Positions 24,342 to 32,807 are shown, counted from the first letter of the stretch. The stretch is DNA of 32,918 nt from Pseudomonadota bacterium (GCA_021808285.1 JAKBBV010000032.1:1-32918), one strand, 5' to 3'. Notes: generated by a model from the letters alone, not told the origin. Numbers and translations: made by a program.

Positions 24342-25082
24342 ATGCCGCAAGGCGACTGGGCCCTCATCACGGGCGCTGCGAGACGCATAGGCCAGACCCT
24401 GGCGATCCGTGCGGCCCAACTGGGCTATCATGTGATTGCACACAGTCGCTCGGGGCGGTGCGAGGACACCCTTGAAGCTGTTCAGTCCGTGGGACGCCAG
24501 GGGATCGCCGTCGCTGGGGACCTGGCCGATCCAGAGGCCTTGTCCGAGCTGATCGCCGCGGCGCCTGGCCGCCTCAGCCTGCTGGTCAACTGCGCCTCAG
24601 TTTTCGAGGACGACCGTCTCGGCGAGCTTACCGCAACGGGGCTGGATCTTGCCTTCGCCACCAATACCCGTGCGCCGCTCCTCCTGTCGCAGGCCTTCGC
24701 CAAGAGGCTGCCGGAGTCGGATAAGGGCGCGATCATCAATCTGCTCGACCAGAGGGTGCTGCGCCCCGACCCGCGATATTTCAGCTATGCGGTCAGCCGG
24801 GCGGCGCTTTGGGCGGGGACCCAGATGCTGGCGCAGGCCCTGGCCCCCCGGATCCGCGTCAATGCTATCGGGCCCGGCCCGACCCTGCCATCGGTTCATC
24901 AGACGTCTGAGGCGTTTGCCGCAGAGGCCGCCGGCGTCTTGCTGCAGACCCCGGCCAGTCCAGATGAAGTCGCCGACGCCATGGCCTACCTCGTCGAGGC
25001 CAAATCGGTCACCGGGCAGCTCATTGCGGTCGATGGCGGGCAGCACCTCGGTTGGCGGACCCCGGACGTGATCGATGAGTGA
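24342..25082 (+). CDS. FolM/PTR1-like pteridine reductase (SDR) with altered active-site lysine
   Basis: 246 residues. TGAARRIG (10-17) is the Arg-rich cofactor loop of NADPH-dependent pteridine reductases such as FolM and Leishmania PTR1. NCASVFEDD replaces the usual NNAG. INLLDQRV places Asp136 where PTR1 has its catalytic Asp instead of Ser, and Tyr149 is kept in SYAVSRAAL. The residue four after Tyr is Arg153 (codon CGG), not the near-universal Lys. GPGPTLPSVHQT and VTGQLIAVDGGQHLGW complete the fold. It overlaps folB by 8 nt, so a role in dihydro- to tetrahydropterin reduction or folate metabolism is likely. Activity with Arg153 is uncertain. Confidence 0.82.
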   Translation: MPQGDWALITGAARRIGQTLAIRAAQLGYHVIAHSRSGRCEDTLEAVQSVGRQGIAVAGDLADPEALSELIAAAPGRLSLLVNCASVFEDDRLGELTATGLDLAFATNTRAPLLLSQAFAKRLPESDKGAIINLLDQRVLRPDPRYFSYAVSRAALWAGTQMLAQALAPRIRVNAIGPGPTLPSVHQTSEAFAAEAAGVLLQTPASPDEVADAMAYLVEAKSVTGQLIAVDGGQHLGWRTPDVIDE

Positions 25083-25443
25083 ACGGGCGGCGCTGAGCGT
25101 GGCGACACGGGTCTTTATTCGCGGCCTCGCGGTGGAGGCCGAGATCGGCGTGAACGCCGACGAATACGGTCGCCGCCAGACTCTGATGCTGGAGATCGAG
25201 GCGGACGTGGAAGGAGAGCCATGGCGCGGCATCTCCCATACTGTCGACTACGACGCGCTGGCGCGCCGGGCTCGTGATCTCGCCGCGGGCGGGCATATCG
25301 GCCTGATCGAAACCTTCGCCTGGAGGCTGGCCAGGTCGTGCCTGGAGCTGGACCGGATAGGCCGGGTCCGGGTTCGCGTCGATAAGCCAGAAGCCCTGGC
25401 GCCCGCCCGGGCGGGCGTTGAAATCGTGCTGGAGCGCGCCTGA
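25075..25443 (+). CDS. folB: Dihydroneopterin aldolase
   Basis: Converts 7,8-dihydroneopterin to 6-hydroxymethyl-dihydropterin in folate synthesis. 122 residues. Family features are VFIRGLAVEAEIGVNADE (a short first strand and GV..xE turn), SHTVDYDALARRA, the pterin-binding Glu79 in LIETFAWRLA and catalytic Lys104 in RVDKPEAL. The ATG overlaps the end of the FolM-like gene by 8 nt, which supports a joint pterin role. folK and folP are not in the window. Confidence 0.92.
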   Translation: MSERAALSVATRVFIRGLAVEAEIGVNADEYGRRQTLMLEIEADVEGEPWRGISHTVDYDALARRARDLAAGGHIGLIETFAWRLARSCLELDRIGRVRVRVDKPEALAPARAGVEIVLERA

Positions 25444-25530
25444 ACGGGGTCCGGGTGCGCCGCCGTCACGCCCTATGGCCAAGTTCTTCCTTGCGGCCTA
25501 GTCTCGATCCGTCGCTGGCTGGAACCGCCC

Positions 25531-25905
25531 ATGACAGACCTCGCCAATCCCTCGCCCGCCGCTCCGCCGCCGCTCGCCGACGGTCAGCGTCAGACGGTTC
25601 TCATCGTCTATATTCTGATGCTCGTGCCGGTGGTTGTCCCGATCACCCACCTGGTCGGACTTGTCATGGCCTATGTCAGCCGCGACAGCGCGCCGGATTG
25701 GCTCAAAACCCACTACACCAACCAAATCCGCACGTTCTGGGTCGGCATGCTCTATCTGATCCTGTCGGCGCTCGCCTGTTTCCTCCTCATCGGCTTTGTG
25801 CTCGTTCCCCTCGTCTGCATCTGGTACATCGTGCGCTGTGCGATCGGGCTTAGCCGCCTGATGAACAACCAGCCCTATCCCAATCCCGACAGCTGGACGC
25901 TCTGA
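25531..25905 (+). CDS. DUF4870-type small membrane protein
   Basis: 124 residues. A proline/alanine-rich cytoplasmic start is followed by three hydrophobic segments: about 24-48 (LIVYILMLVPVVVPITHLVG), 66-90 around the family motif WLKTHYTNQIRTFW, and 85-110 (FLLIGFVLVPLVCIWYIVRC). The arrangement and the conserved H-Y/F-x-N-Q core match DUF4870, whose function is unknown. It follows folB after 87 nt on the same strand and may be a separate unit. Confidence 0.82.
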   Translation: MTDLANPSPAAPPPLADGQRQTVLIVYILMLVPVVVPITHLVGLVMAYVSRDSAPDWLKTHYTNQIRTFWVGMLYLILSALACFLLIGFVLVPLVCIWYIVRCAIGLSRLMNNQPYPNPDSWTL

Positions 25906-26057
25906 AGCCGCTCCTCTGGGCGCGGCTCAGACCCCTCACATCGATCCCCCCAGCGGCCCGGAATGGACCTCCGGAATGACCCCCCAGGTTCAGACGCCAG
26001 GGCGCGCTCGACGGTCTTCAGGCGGGCTCGACATATCGGCTGCTCACCGCCGGGCGG

Positions 26058-26936
26058 TCACCCCTGGCGGCGCACGAGGCGGGCATAGTCATCCATCAGG
26101 GACAGCGAGACGTTGCCTGGGGTGAAGTGGAACTCCCCAACCTGTGCCACCGGTGTGACCTCGGCGGCGGTGCCGACGATGAAGCACTCATTGAAGCCGC
26201 CCAATTCCTCGGGCTTGATGTGCCGTTGGACGACTTCGAAGCCCCGGCTCCGGGCCAGATCCATCACCGTGCGCCGCGTGATGCCATCGAGGAAACAGTC
26301 TGGCTCAGGGGTGTGGAGCGCGCCGTCGCGCACGAAGAAGATGTTGGCGCCGGTGGCCTCGGCGACATAGCCCCTCCAGTCGAGCATCACAGCGTCGGCA
26401 TAGCCTTCGCGCTCGGCGGCGTGTTTTGAGATGGTGCAGATCATATAGAGGCCGGCCGCCTTGGCCTCCGTGGGGGCGGTGTCCGGCGCGGGCCGCTTGA
26501 ACTTCGCCCAGGTGAGGTTGATGCCGCGCGCCTTCTGGGCGGGATCGAAATAGCTCGGCCATTCCCAGGCGGCGATCGCGACGTGGATGGCGCTGGCCTG
26601 GGCCGAGACGCCCATGACTTCCGAACCCCGCCAGGCGACCGGGCGGACATAGCAGTCCTGCAGCCCGTTGCGCCGGCAGGTCTCCTTGCACGCCTCGTCG
26701 ATCTCTGCGACCGTGAACGGGATTGAAAAATCGAGGATTTCCGCGGAACGAAACAGACGCCGCGTATGCTCGGTCAGACGGAAGATCTCCCCGCCGTAGC
26801 AGCGCTCTCCCTCGAACACGGACGACGCATAGTGCAGGCCATGGGTAAGAACATGCACGCGAGCCTCGCGCCAGGGAAGGAAATCGCCGTCCAGCCATAT
26901 CCAGCCGTCACGATCATCGTAAGGTATGAGAGTCAT
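26058..26936 (-). CDS. ilvE: Branched-chain amino acid aminotransferase
   Basis: Fold-type IV PLP enzyme that transaminates branched-chain keto acids with glutamate. 292 residues from ATG 26934-26936; a further 20 upstream codons would need a TTG start. The PLP lysine is Lys159 in PTEAKAAGLYM, with the substrate and cofactor loop LDWRGYVAEATGANIFFV (Glu193), and HGLHYASSVFEGER near the N-terminus. It has no strong Shine-Dalgarno. It is divergent from the two-component operon across 65 bp. That pairing is seen in some alphaproteobacteria but has no known functional meaning here. Confidence 0.94.
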   Translation of the reverse strand: MTLIPYDDRDGWIWLDGDFLPWREARVHVLTHGLHYASSVFEGERCYGGEIFRLTEHTRRLFRSAEILDFSIPFTVAEIDEACKETCRRNGLQDCYVRPVAWRGSEVMGVSAQASAIHVAIAAWEWPSYFDPAQKARGINLTWAKFKRPAPDTAPTEAKAAGLYMICTISKHAAEREGYADAVMLDWRGYVAEATGANIFFVRDGALHTPEPDCFLDGITRRTVMDLARSRGFEVVQRHIKPEELGGFNECFIVGTAAEVTPVAQVGEFHFTPGNVSLSLMDDYARLVRRQG

Positions 26937-27001
26937 GGGGAAGATCCGTCTTGAGTTCTGAGCGCGGCTTAGACCCCCTGGCGCGGCCCTCGTCAAACGA
27001 A

Positions 27002-27700
27002 ATGCCGCCCGCCTGGGCGGACCTGCGGCACCTGCTGGTGGTGGATGACGAGGTTCGGCTTCGGGGTCTGCTGAAGGCGTTTCTGAGTGGGGCGGGGTTT
27101 CGCGTGACGACCGCCTCGGATGCCGCCCAGGCCCGTCGCCTGATGGCGTCGCTGACCTTCGATCTGCTGGTTCTCGACCTGATGATGCCGGGCGAGGATG
27201 GTCTCTCGCTCGCCGCCTGGGTGCGGGGGCGCGGTGGGCCTGAGGGCCAGACCCCGATCCTCATTCTCACCGCGCGGGGCGAACCCGACGACCGGATCGC
27301 CGGCCTGAGCGCCGGCGCCGACGACTACCTCGCCAAGCCATTCGAGCCGAGGGAGCTTCTGTTGCGGATCGAGGCCATCCTTCGCCGTGCGAGCGGCTCC
27401 GGTCGCCCGCCGGTAACCCTGCGCTTCGGCGAGGGCGCCTTCGATGCTTCGCGCGGAGAGCTGCAGCGACACGGTTCGACCGTGCGCCTCACGGGTTCGG
27501 AGGTGAATCTCCTGCGCATCCTGGCGCGGTCGGCCCATACGGTGGTGGAGCGGGCGGCCCTGGCCGGCGGGGTCGGAAGCGGCCGGGCGGCCGATATCCA
27601 GGTGGCGCGGCTGCGTCGCAAGATCGAGCCGGACCCGGCCAATCCCCGATACCTGCGCACGGTGAGGGGACGCGGCTATATGCTCACGCCTGACGGATGA
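27002..27700 (+). CDS. OmpR-family response regulator
   Basis: 232 residues from ATG 27002. TTG 26951 with GGGGAAG upstream would add 17 residues, but their third positions are less GC-rich. The receiver has Asp15 and Asp16 (VVDDE), the phosphoacceptor Asp59 in VLDLMMPGEDG, the switch Thr in LILTARG and Lys in YLAKPFEP. A winged-helix DNA-binding domain follows, with RLTGSEVNLLRILARS, VARLRRKIEPDPANPRYLRT and VRGRGYML. It overlaps the kinase by ATGA. The sequence resembles the OmpR-like or PetR-like regulators of alphaproteobacteria; the regulon is not inferable. Confidence 0.93.
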   Translation: MPPAWADLRHLLVVDDEVRLRGLLKAFLSGAGFRVTTASDAAQARRLMASLTFDLLVLDLMMPGEDGLSLAAWVRGRGGPEGQTPILILTARGEPDDRIAGLSAGADDYLAKPFEPRELLLRIEAILRRASGSGRPPVTLRFGEGAFDASRGELQRHGSTVRLTGSEVNLLRILARSAHTVVERAALAGGVGSGRAADIQVARLRRKIEPDPANPRYLRTVRGRGYMLTPDG

Positions 27701-29067
27701 GACTGCCCCGCCCCTGGCCCCGTCCGTTCTGGCGGCTGGTGAAGCGCCTGACGCCGAGCTCGCTGTTCGGCCGCAGCCTCTTGATCGTGGTGCTTCCCGT
27801 GGCTCTGCTTCAGGTCGCCGTGACCTATGTGTTCTTCGACGTCCACTGGCAGGAGGTCAATGGACGCCTGTGCGCGGCGCTGGCCGGGGATGTCTCGCAG
27901 GTGGTCGATCGCGTCAGTCGGGATCCGGACGCGGCCCATCTTGTCAGCGTGCGCCGCGACGCGCTTGAGATGTTCGAGTTGTCGATCGATTTCGAACCCG
28001 GCGCCGTTCTGCCGTCCCAGAATCCGGCGGGGGGAAGGGCTCTCAGCCTGGCGGCCTTTCGTCAGGGACGAGAGGCGACGCCTCTGGTGGAGGCCCTTGG
28101 CAAGCGCCTGACACAGCCCTTCCGAGTCGACGCCGAGCGATATCCGGGACTGGTGGATATTCGCGTCGCGACGGCCGGCGGCGTGCTTCGCATCCTGGCC
28201 CCCAAGGATCGCGCCTTCGCCTCGCGCGGACACATCTTCATCCTCTGGCTGACGGCGGCCACGATTCTCCTGATGGCGGTGGCCGTGCTCTTCATCCGCA
28301 ATCAGGTCCGGGCGATCGAGCGGCTGGCTCAGGCGGCGGACGCCTTCGGTCGTGGGCAGGATATCCCGTTCCGGCCCCACGGAGCGCGGGAGGTCCGTCA
28401 GGCGGCGGGCGCCTTTCTGGCCATGAAGTCGCGGCTGCAACGCCACGTGGAGCAGCGCACGGTGCTCCTGGCCGCCGTCAGCCACGACCTCCGCACGCCG
28501 ATCACCCGGCTCAAATTGCACCTCGCCATGAGTCGCAGGAGCGCGCGCACCGAGGCCATGGCCGCGGACGTTCACGAGATGGAGGCGATGATCGATGAGT
28601 ATCTCGCTTTCGCCCGTGGCGAGGGGAGCGAGGGCGCCGAGACCATCCGTGTGGAGGATCTGCTGGCGGCCGTGGGGGAGGGCGCTCGACTGACCGGCGT
28701 GAAGATCGCTCTGGAGTCGGATCGGGGCCTTGAGGTGCGCGGCCGGCCTACGGCGCTTCGGCGCGCCCTCGCCAATCTGGTGCACAACGCCGTGTCCCAC
28801 GCCGAGCACGTGACCCTGAGCGCTCAGGCCTCGCCTTTGGGAGGGGTGGAGATCGTCGTCGATGATGATGGTCCAGGCATTCCGCCGGAGCGCTACGAGG
28901 ACGCCTTCGCCCCGTTCTCGCGGCTCGATCCCACCCGTGCGCCCAACGCCAAGGGGGTCGGCCTTGGCCTGGCGATCGCCCGCGACGTGGTGCGCGGACA
29001 CGGCGGCGAGCTGACCCTCGGCGTCTCGCCGCTCGGAGGCCTCAGGACCCGCGTGCGTCTGCCATGA
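27697..29067 (+). CDS. EnvZ-like sensor histidine kinase
   Basis: 456 residues. TM1 is at about 27-46 and TM2 at 179-200 (FILWLTAATILLMAVAVLFI). They flank a periplasmic sensor of about 130 residues with no recognised ligand fold. A HAMP region (RNQVRAIERLAQAADAFGRG) leads to the H box with His263 in VSHDLRTPITRLKLHL. N, G1 and G2 boxes follow in the ATPase domain: NLVHNAVSHAE, DDDGPGIPPE, GVGLGLAIARDV. The HAMP-H-box style (EVRQAAGAFLAMKSRLQRHV and QRTVLLAAVSHDLRTP) is that of EnvZ. A four-base overlap with the regulator indicates a cognate pair. The signal is unknown. Confidence 0.93.
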   Translation: MRLPRPWPRPFWRLVKRLTPSSLFGRSLLIVVLPVALLQVAVTYVFFDVHWQEVNGRLCAALAGDVSQVVDRVSRDPDAAHLVSVRRDALEMFELSIDFEPGAVLPSQNPAGGRALSLAAFRQGREATPLVEALGKRLTQPFRVDAERYPGLVDIRVATAGGVLRILAPKDRAFASRGHIFILWLTAATILLMAVAVLFIRNQVRAIERLAQAADAFGRGQDIPFRPHGAREVRQAAGAFLAMKSRLQRHVEQRTVLLAAVSHDLRTPITRLKLHLAMSRRSARTEAMAADVHEMEAMIDEYLAFARGEGSEGAETIRVEDLLAAVGEGARLTGVKIALESDRGLEVRGRPTALRRALANLVHNAVSHAEHVTLSAQASPLGGVEIVVDDDGPGIPPERYEDAFAPFSRLDPTRAPNAKGVGLGLAIARDVVRGHGGELTLGVSPLGGLRTRVRLP

Positions 29068-29089
29068 CCCTGCCTTTGGCGGCGGGGCG

Positions 29090-30064
29090 TCATCCCATTG
29101 TCAGGACGATCTTGCCCACATGTTCGCTCGCCTCCAGGCGAGCATGAGCGGCGGCGGCCTGGTCGAGGGCGAAGGTGCGGTCGATGACTGGTCGCACTCG
29201 CCCGTCCGCGATCCAGGGCCAGACCCTGCGCTCCACCTCGGCCGCGAGGCGGGCCTTTTCGTCCGCCTCCCTCGGGCGAAGTGTCGAGCCGGTGATGATC
29301 AGGCGCTTCTGCATCATTCGGCCGATGGGGAGCGAGACCACGCCGCCGCCGAGCGCGGCGATACAGGACAGGCGCCCGCCGATCTTGAGGGCATCGAGAT
29401 TGCGATCGAAATAATCGCCGCCCACCATGTCGAGGATGACGTCGACGCCTCCCGCCTGACGCGCCGCCTCGGCGAAATCCTCACGCGTGGCGTCCACCGC
29501 CACGTCGGCGCCCAACTCCAGCGCGGCCTTGGCCTTGTCGGCGCCGCGCCCGGTGGCGATGACCTTGGCCCCGGCGGCCTTGGCGAGCTGGATTGCGGTC
29601 ACCCCGATGCCCGAGGTGGCGCCGTGGATCATGGCCGTCTGCCCGGGCTTGAGTTCGCCAGACTCGAAGAGGTTGGCGTAGACCGTGAAGATTGTCTCCG
29701 GGAGACTGGCCGCCTGCACGAAATCGAGCCCAGGCGGAAGCGGAAGGGCGTGACGGGCGTCGCATACCGCATAGTCGGCATAGCCGCCGCCGCCGAGCAG
29801 CGCGCAGACCGCATCGCCCTCGCGCCACCGGCCCGCACCGGCTTCCACAAGGCCGGCCACCTCCAGCCCCAGCGTGGTGGGCGCGCCGGGCGGCGGCGGG
29901 TAGAGACCCAGGCGCTGCAGGAGGTCGGGCCGGTTCACCCCGGCGGCCTTCACCGCGATGCGGATCTGACCGGGACCGGGCTCCGGGCGCGGCGCCCGCG
30001 CGGCGCTGAGCGCCTCGGCCGGCCCCTTGCCGCCCTCGACGACGATGACCCTCATGTCAGCCAT
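29090..30064 (-). CDS. NAD(P)H quinone oxidoreductase, PIG3/zeta-crystallin type
   Basis: 324 residues, medium-chain dehydrogenase superfamily without the zinc ligands of alcohol dehydrogenases. Features: VNRPDLLQRLGLYPPPPGAP and GLEVAGLVEAG near the N-terminus, SLPETIFTVYANLF, the nucleotide loop GATSGIGVTAIQLAKAAGAK with ATGRGADKAKAA, and VDVILDMVGGDYFDRNL. These fit the PIG3/TP53I3-like quinone reductases. The start is ATG 30064, with GGAG five bases upstream. It is divergent from DUF1192 across 237 bp, in which I see no further feature. The electron acceptor is not predictable. Confidence 0.92.
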   Translation of the reverse strand: MADMRVIVVEGGKGPAEALSAARAPRPEPGPGQIRIAVKAAGVNRPDLLQRLGLYPPPPGAPTTLGLEVAGLVEAGAGRWREGDAVCALLGGGGYADYAVCDARHALPLPPGLDFVQAASLPETIFTVYANLFESGELKPGQTAMIHGATSGIGVTAIQLAKAAGAKVIATGRGADKAKAALELGADVAVDATREDFAEAARQAGGVDVILDMVGGDYFDRNLDALKIGGRLSCIAALGGGVVSLPIGRMMQKRLIITGSTLRPREADEKARLAAEVERRVWPWIADGRVRPVIDRTFALDQAAAAHARLEASEHVGKIVLTMG

Positions 30065-30287
30065 GACCTCTCCGTAGTCGTCTTCTGAAGCGCGCGGGGT
30101 TGGACCGCGTAGGCTTGGCGGCGCCCGGTGATCGGCCCCTGTGTTCAGCCTTGATCCCGACCGCGGCTTCGCGTCAACCTGACGGCGATCAGCGGCTGGA
30201 CAAACCGCCGCCGCGCCGCGCGTCAGGGTCGAAGATGTCCAAGCGTTGCGTGATCGCGGGTCGGCTCCCTATGGTCGCCAGGTTCTC

Positions 30288-30294
30288 AGGAGGG
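30288..30294 (+). promoter_or_regulatory. Strong ribosome-binding site for the TTG-started DUF1192 gene
   Basis: AGGAGGG lies 7 nt before TTG 30302. An ATG at 30309 is in another frame, so the strong site supports the TTG. Confidence 0.7.
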
Positions 30295-30301
30295 TCTGAC
30301 T

Positions 30302-30517
30302 TTGACCGATGAACCCGAAGATGTGCGTCGCGTCCGTGGTCAGGCCCTGATCGACCTGACGCGGGAGGATCTGGACCTCTACGCCGTCGAGGATCTTGAA
30401 GACCGCATCGCCGGACTGGAGGGCGAGATCGTGCGGACAAGGGCCCAGCTCGCCCGCAAGCAGGTCGGTCGCGCCGCCGCGGAAGCCCTGTTCGCCCCGA
30501 AGGACCGGCCGGCTTGA
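30302..30517 (+). CDS. DUF1192 small protein
   Basis: 71 residues, mostly acidic helix with heptad-like spacing (DLEDRIAGLEGEIVRTRAQLARKQ), so a coiled coil is likely; it ends ALFAPKDRPA. The length, the internal LYAVEDLEDRI motif and the C-terminal AAAEALF match DUF1192, a widespread alphaproteobacterial family with no assigned role. It starts at TTG with a strong ribosome-binding site and overlaps the phosphatase gene by TTGA, so the two are probably made together. Confidence 0.87.
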   Translation: MTDEPEDVRRVRGQALIDLTREDLDLYAVEDLEDRIAGLEGEIVRTRAQLARKQVGRAAAEALFAPKDRPA

Positions 30518-31179
30518 GCGCTTTTGATCTGACGACGCCGGCGGGTCGGCGGCGCGCCGTCATCGACCACCTCTGGAAGGACCACGCCTATCTGCGCCTG
30601 GCCTTCTCCAATGCCCACTGGATCTCAGATGAGCTGGTGCGCACCAATCAGCCCTGGCCCTTCCAGCTCGCCGAATGGGCGAAGAGAGGCGTGCGCACGG
30701 TGATCAATCTGCGTGGCGGCATGGCCACCAGCTTCCGGGCTCTGGAGGTCGAGGCCTGTGAGCGGCATGGCCTGGAGCTGGTCGATTTCGTGGTCGCCTC
30801 GCGCGAGGCGCCGACCCGGGCGCAGGTGATTGGCGCCAAGGCCCTGTTCGAGACGGTGCGCTATCCGGCCCTGATGCACTGCAAGTCCGGCGCCGATCGC
30901 GCCGGGCTCATGGCCGTCCTCTACAAGCACTTCCGTCAGGGTGAGTCGATCGCGACGGCGATGGCGCAGCTCAGTCCGCGCTATCTTCACGTCAGGGCCG
31001 GTCTGACCGGCATCCTCGACCATGTCTTCGAGCGCTATCTGACCGAGGTCGCGCCCACGGGCGAGAGCTTCCTCGACTGGGTGCAGAGCGACGCCTACGA
31101 CCCGGTTCGCATCAAGGCGGAGTTCCGCGCCGCCTGGTGGGGAACCCAGATCACCGAGCGATGGCTCAGGCGGGAGTAG
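30514..31179 (+). CDS. Cys-based dual-specificity/tyrosine-type phosphatase
   Basis: 221 residues with the HCx5R phosphatase loop HCKSGADRAG at 122-131: Cys123 is the nucleophile and Arg129 the phosphate-binding Arg. The strand before it is ALM. RTVINLRGG is typical of Siw14-like bacterial DSPs. The general acid may be Asp91 (LVDFVVAS). A long, Trp-rich C-terminal extension after about 175 (SFLDWVQSDAYDP, AEFRAAWWGTQ) is not part of the minimal fold. TTG 30514 overlaps DUF1192. The substrate (protein, lipid or inositol phosphate) is unknown. It overlaps DUF4170 tail to tail by 14 bp. Confidence 0.85.
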   Translation: MSAFDLTTPAGRRRAVIDHLWKDHAYLRLAFSNAHWISDELVRTNQPWPFQLAEWAKRGVRTVINLRGGMATSFRALEVEACERHGLELVDFVVASREAPTRAQVIGAKALFETVRYPALMHCKSGADRAGLMAVLYKHFRQGESIATAMAQLSPRYLHVRAGLTGILDHVFERYLTEVAPTGESFLDWVQSDAYDPVRIKAEFRAAWWGTQITERWLRRE

Positions 31180-31405
31180 AGCCGTCCTGGTGCGGGTCGA
31201 GTAGCTTGTGCGCATGGATGATGAAATATCGCATATGGGCGTTGTCGACGGTCGCCTGCGCCCGGGCCAGCCAGGCCCGGCGCGCCTCGGCGTAACTTGG
31301 GAAGGCGCCGACGAAATCGACCTTCGACAGGTCGCGGAACGTGGTCCCCGCCACGTCTTCGAGCTCCCCGCCGATGACGATGTGAAGAAGTTGGGGGTCG
31401 TGCAT
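31166..31405 (-). CDS. DUF4170 small protein
   Basis: 79 residues from ATG 31403-31405; the longer open frame upstream overlaps pmbA and looks spurious. MHDPQLLHIVIGGELEDVAG, then TTFRDLSKVDFVGAFPSYAE and the aromatic MRYFIIHAHKLLDP near the end match DUF4170, a small alphaproteobacterial family next to PmbA genes. Its function is unknown. It follows pmbA by 11 nt and is likely co-transcribed with it. Confidence 0.87.
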   Translation of the reverse strand: MHDPQLLHIVIGGELEDVAGTTFRDLSKVDFVGAFPSYAEARRAWLARAQATVDNAHMRYFIIHAHKLLDPHQDGSTPA

Positions 31406-31416
31406 GGCCAGGGATC

Positions 31417-32748
31417 CTACTTTCCGGCGATCGCCAGGTTGTCGACCAGGATCGAGGGGATTCGGAGGGCGCCGCGTGAATACAGATCGGCGCCGGGGAT
31501 GGCGCGGGCATAGATGTCGATCAGGTTTCCGGCCACGGTGATCTCGGTCACGGGATAGGCGATCTCGCCGGCCTCGAACCAATGGCCGGAGCAGCCCACC
31601 GACCAATCTCCCGTATTGGCGTTGAGCGAGGGGCCGAACATGGAGGTGACGAGCAGCCCCGTTCCGACCCCGCTCATCAGTCCCGCAAGGTCTGCGTCGC
31701 CAGGCTCCAGGGTCAGATTGGTGGCCGACACCCCGGCCGGGCCGGCCAGACCGCGCGAGGCATGGCCGGTGGTCTCCAGGCCGAGCTGCCGCGCCGAGAC
31801 GGTGTTGAGCAACCAGGTGGTCAGCACCCCGTCGGCGATGATGTCGTGGGGCCGATTGGCGACACCCTCGTCATCGAAGGGCTGCGAGGCAAGTCCCCGG
31901 GACCGGTGCGGGTCATCGCGCAGGCGGACGCCCGGCGCGAACAGGCGCTCGCCCCGTTTGTCCTTGAGGAACGACACGCCGCGCGCCACGGCCGGCCCGG
32001 CGATGGCGCCGAGCAGCGGCCCGATCAGGGCGCCGGCGAGCCGGTTCTCGAAGATCACCGCAGCGGTCCGCGACTCCAGCTTGCGGGCGCCCAGGCTGGC
32101 GGCGGCGCGGCGCCCGGCCTCCGCGCCGATGGCGCCTGGCGCGGGGAGGTCGCTGAGCCAGCGGGTGGTGGCGGCGTCATAGCCCTGCTCCATGTCCGCG
32201 CCTTCCCCGGCGATGGCCTGGGCCGACAGGGACGAGGCTGTGCCCTTCTGCTCGCCGATGAATCCCTCGCTGGTGACGAACCACCAGGCGGAGGAGGACC
32301 AGCTCGCCGAGGCGCCGTTGGAGTTGGAGACGCGCGGCGCCGCGAGCATGGCCGCCTCGGCTTCAAGCGCCCGGGCCTCGAGCTGCTCCGCGTTCGGCTC
32401 GTGCGGGTCGAAGAGGTCCAGGTCGGCGAAGGGGCCCCGGGCCAGCTGATCCTGCGGCGGTAATCCGGCATAGGGGTCCTCGGCCGCAAGCCGGGCCATG
32501 GCCACGGCGCGTTCGACGAGCTTGCGCCGCCCCTCAGGCGAGACGTCCGAGCCCGAGACCGAGGCGTGCCTCCGACCCACAAGGACCCGAAGGCCGAGGT
32601 CTTGGGATTCCTCGCGTTCGACCTCCTCAAGCGCGCCGCGCCGCACCCCGACGGAGAGCGACTGACGTTCGGCGAACACGGCTTCGGCCTGATCCGCGCC
32701 GGCCGCCCTCGCAGCCGCGACCACCTGGTGGAGCATATCGGTATCCAT
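31417..32748 (-). CDS. pmbA: PmbA/TldE metalloprotease-complex subunit
   Basis: 443 residues from ATG 32746-32748; GTG 32803-32805 would add 19. PmbA (TldE) pairs with TldD to form a peptidase that matures ribosomally made peptides such as microcin B17 and degrades unfolded peptides. The TldE-like features are VGRRHASVSGSDVSPEGR, SNSNGASASWSSSAWWFVTS, DMEQGYDAATTRWLSDL, RKLESRTAAVIFENRLAGAL and NTGDWSVGCSGHWFEAGEI. It lacks the HExxxH-type zinc motif of TldD, as expected for the non-catalytic subunit. tldD is not in the window. DUF4170 follows closely. Confidence 0.93.
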   Translation of the reverse strand: MDTDMLHQVVAAARAAGADQAEAVFAERQSLSVGVRRGALEEVEREESQDLGLRVLVGRRHASVSGSDVSPEGRRKLVERAVAMARLAAEDPYAGLPPQDQLARGPFADLDLFDPHEPNAEQLEARALEAEAAMLAAPRVSNSNGASASWSSSAWWFVTSEGFIGEQKGTASSLSAQAIAGEGADMEQGYDAATTRWLSDLPAPGAIGAEAGRRAAASLGARKLESRTAAVIFENRLAGALIGPLLGAIAGPAVARGVSFLKDKRGERLFAPGVRLRDDPHRSRGLASQPFDDEGVANRPHDIIADGVLTTWLLNTVSARQLGLETTGHASRGLAGPAGVSATNLTLEPGDADLAGLMSGVGTGLLVTSMFGPSLNANTGDWSVGCSGHWFEAGEIAYPVTEITVAGNLIDIYARAIPGADLYSRGALRIPSILVDNLAIAGK

Positions 32749-32807
32749 GAGCGCGATATGCGCGTCGCCTCGCCCCAGGGCAAGGCGCCGGCGCAGGCTC
32801 AGCACGG

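Noticed and set aside
29120-30088. 322-codon plus-strand open frame opposite the quinone oxidoreductase
   Set aside because: Antisense frame to a gene with a good start and ribosome-binding site; no recognisable motif.
31582-32463. 293-codon plus-strand open frame opposite pmbA
   Set aside because: It lies antisense within a well-supported gene in GC-rich DNA, where long antisense frames are expected; composition is biased and no domain is visible.
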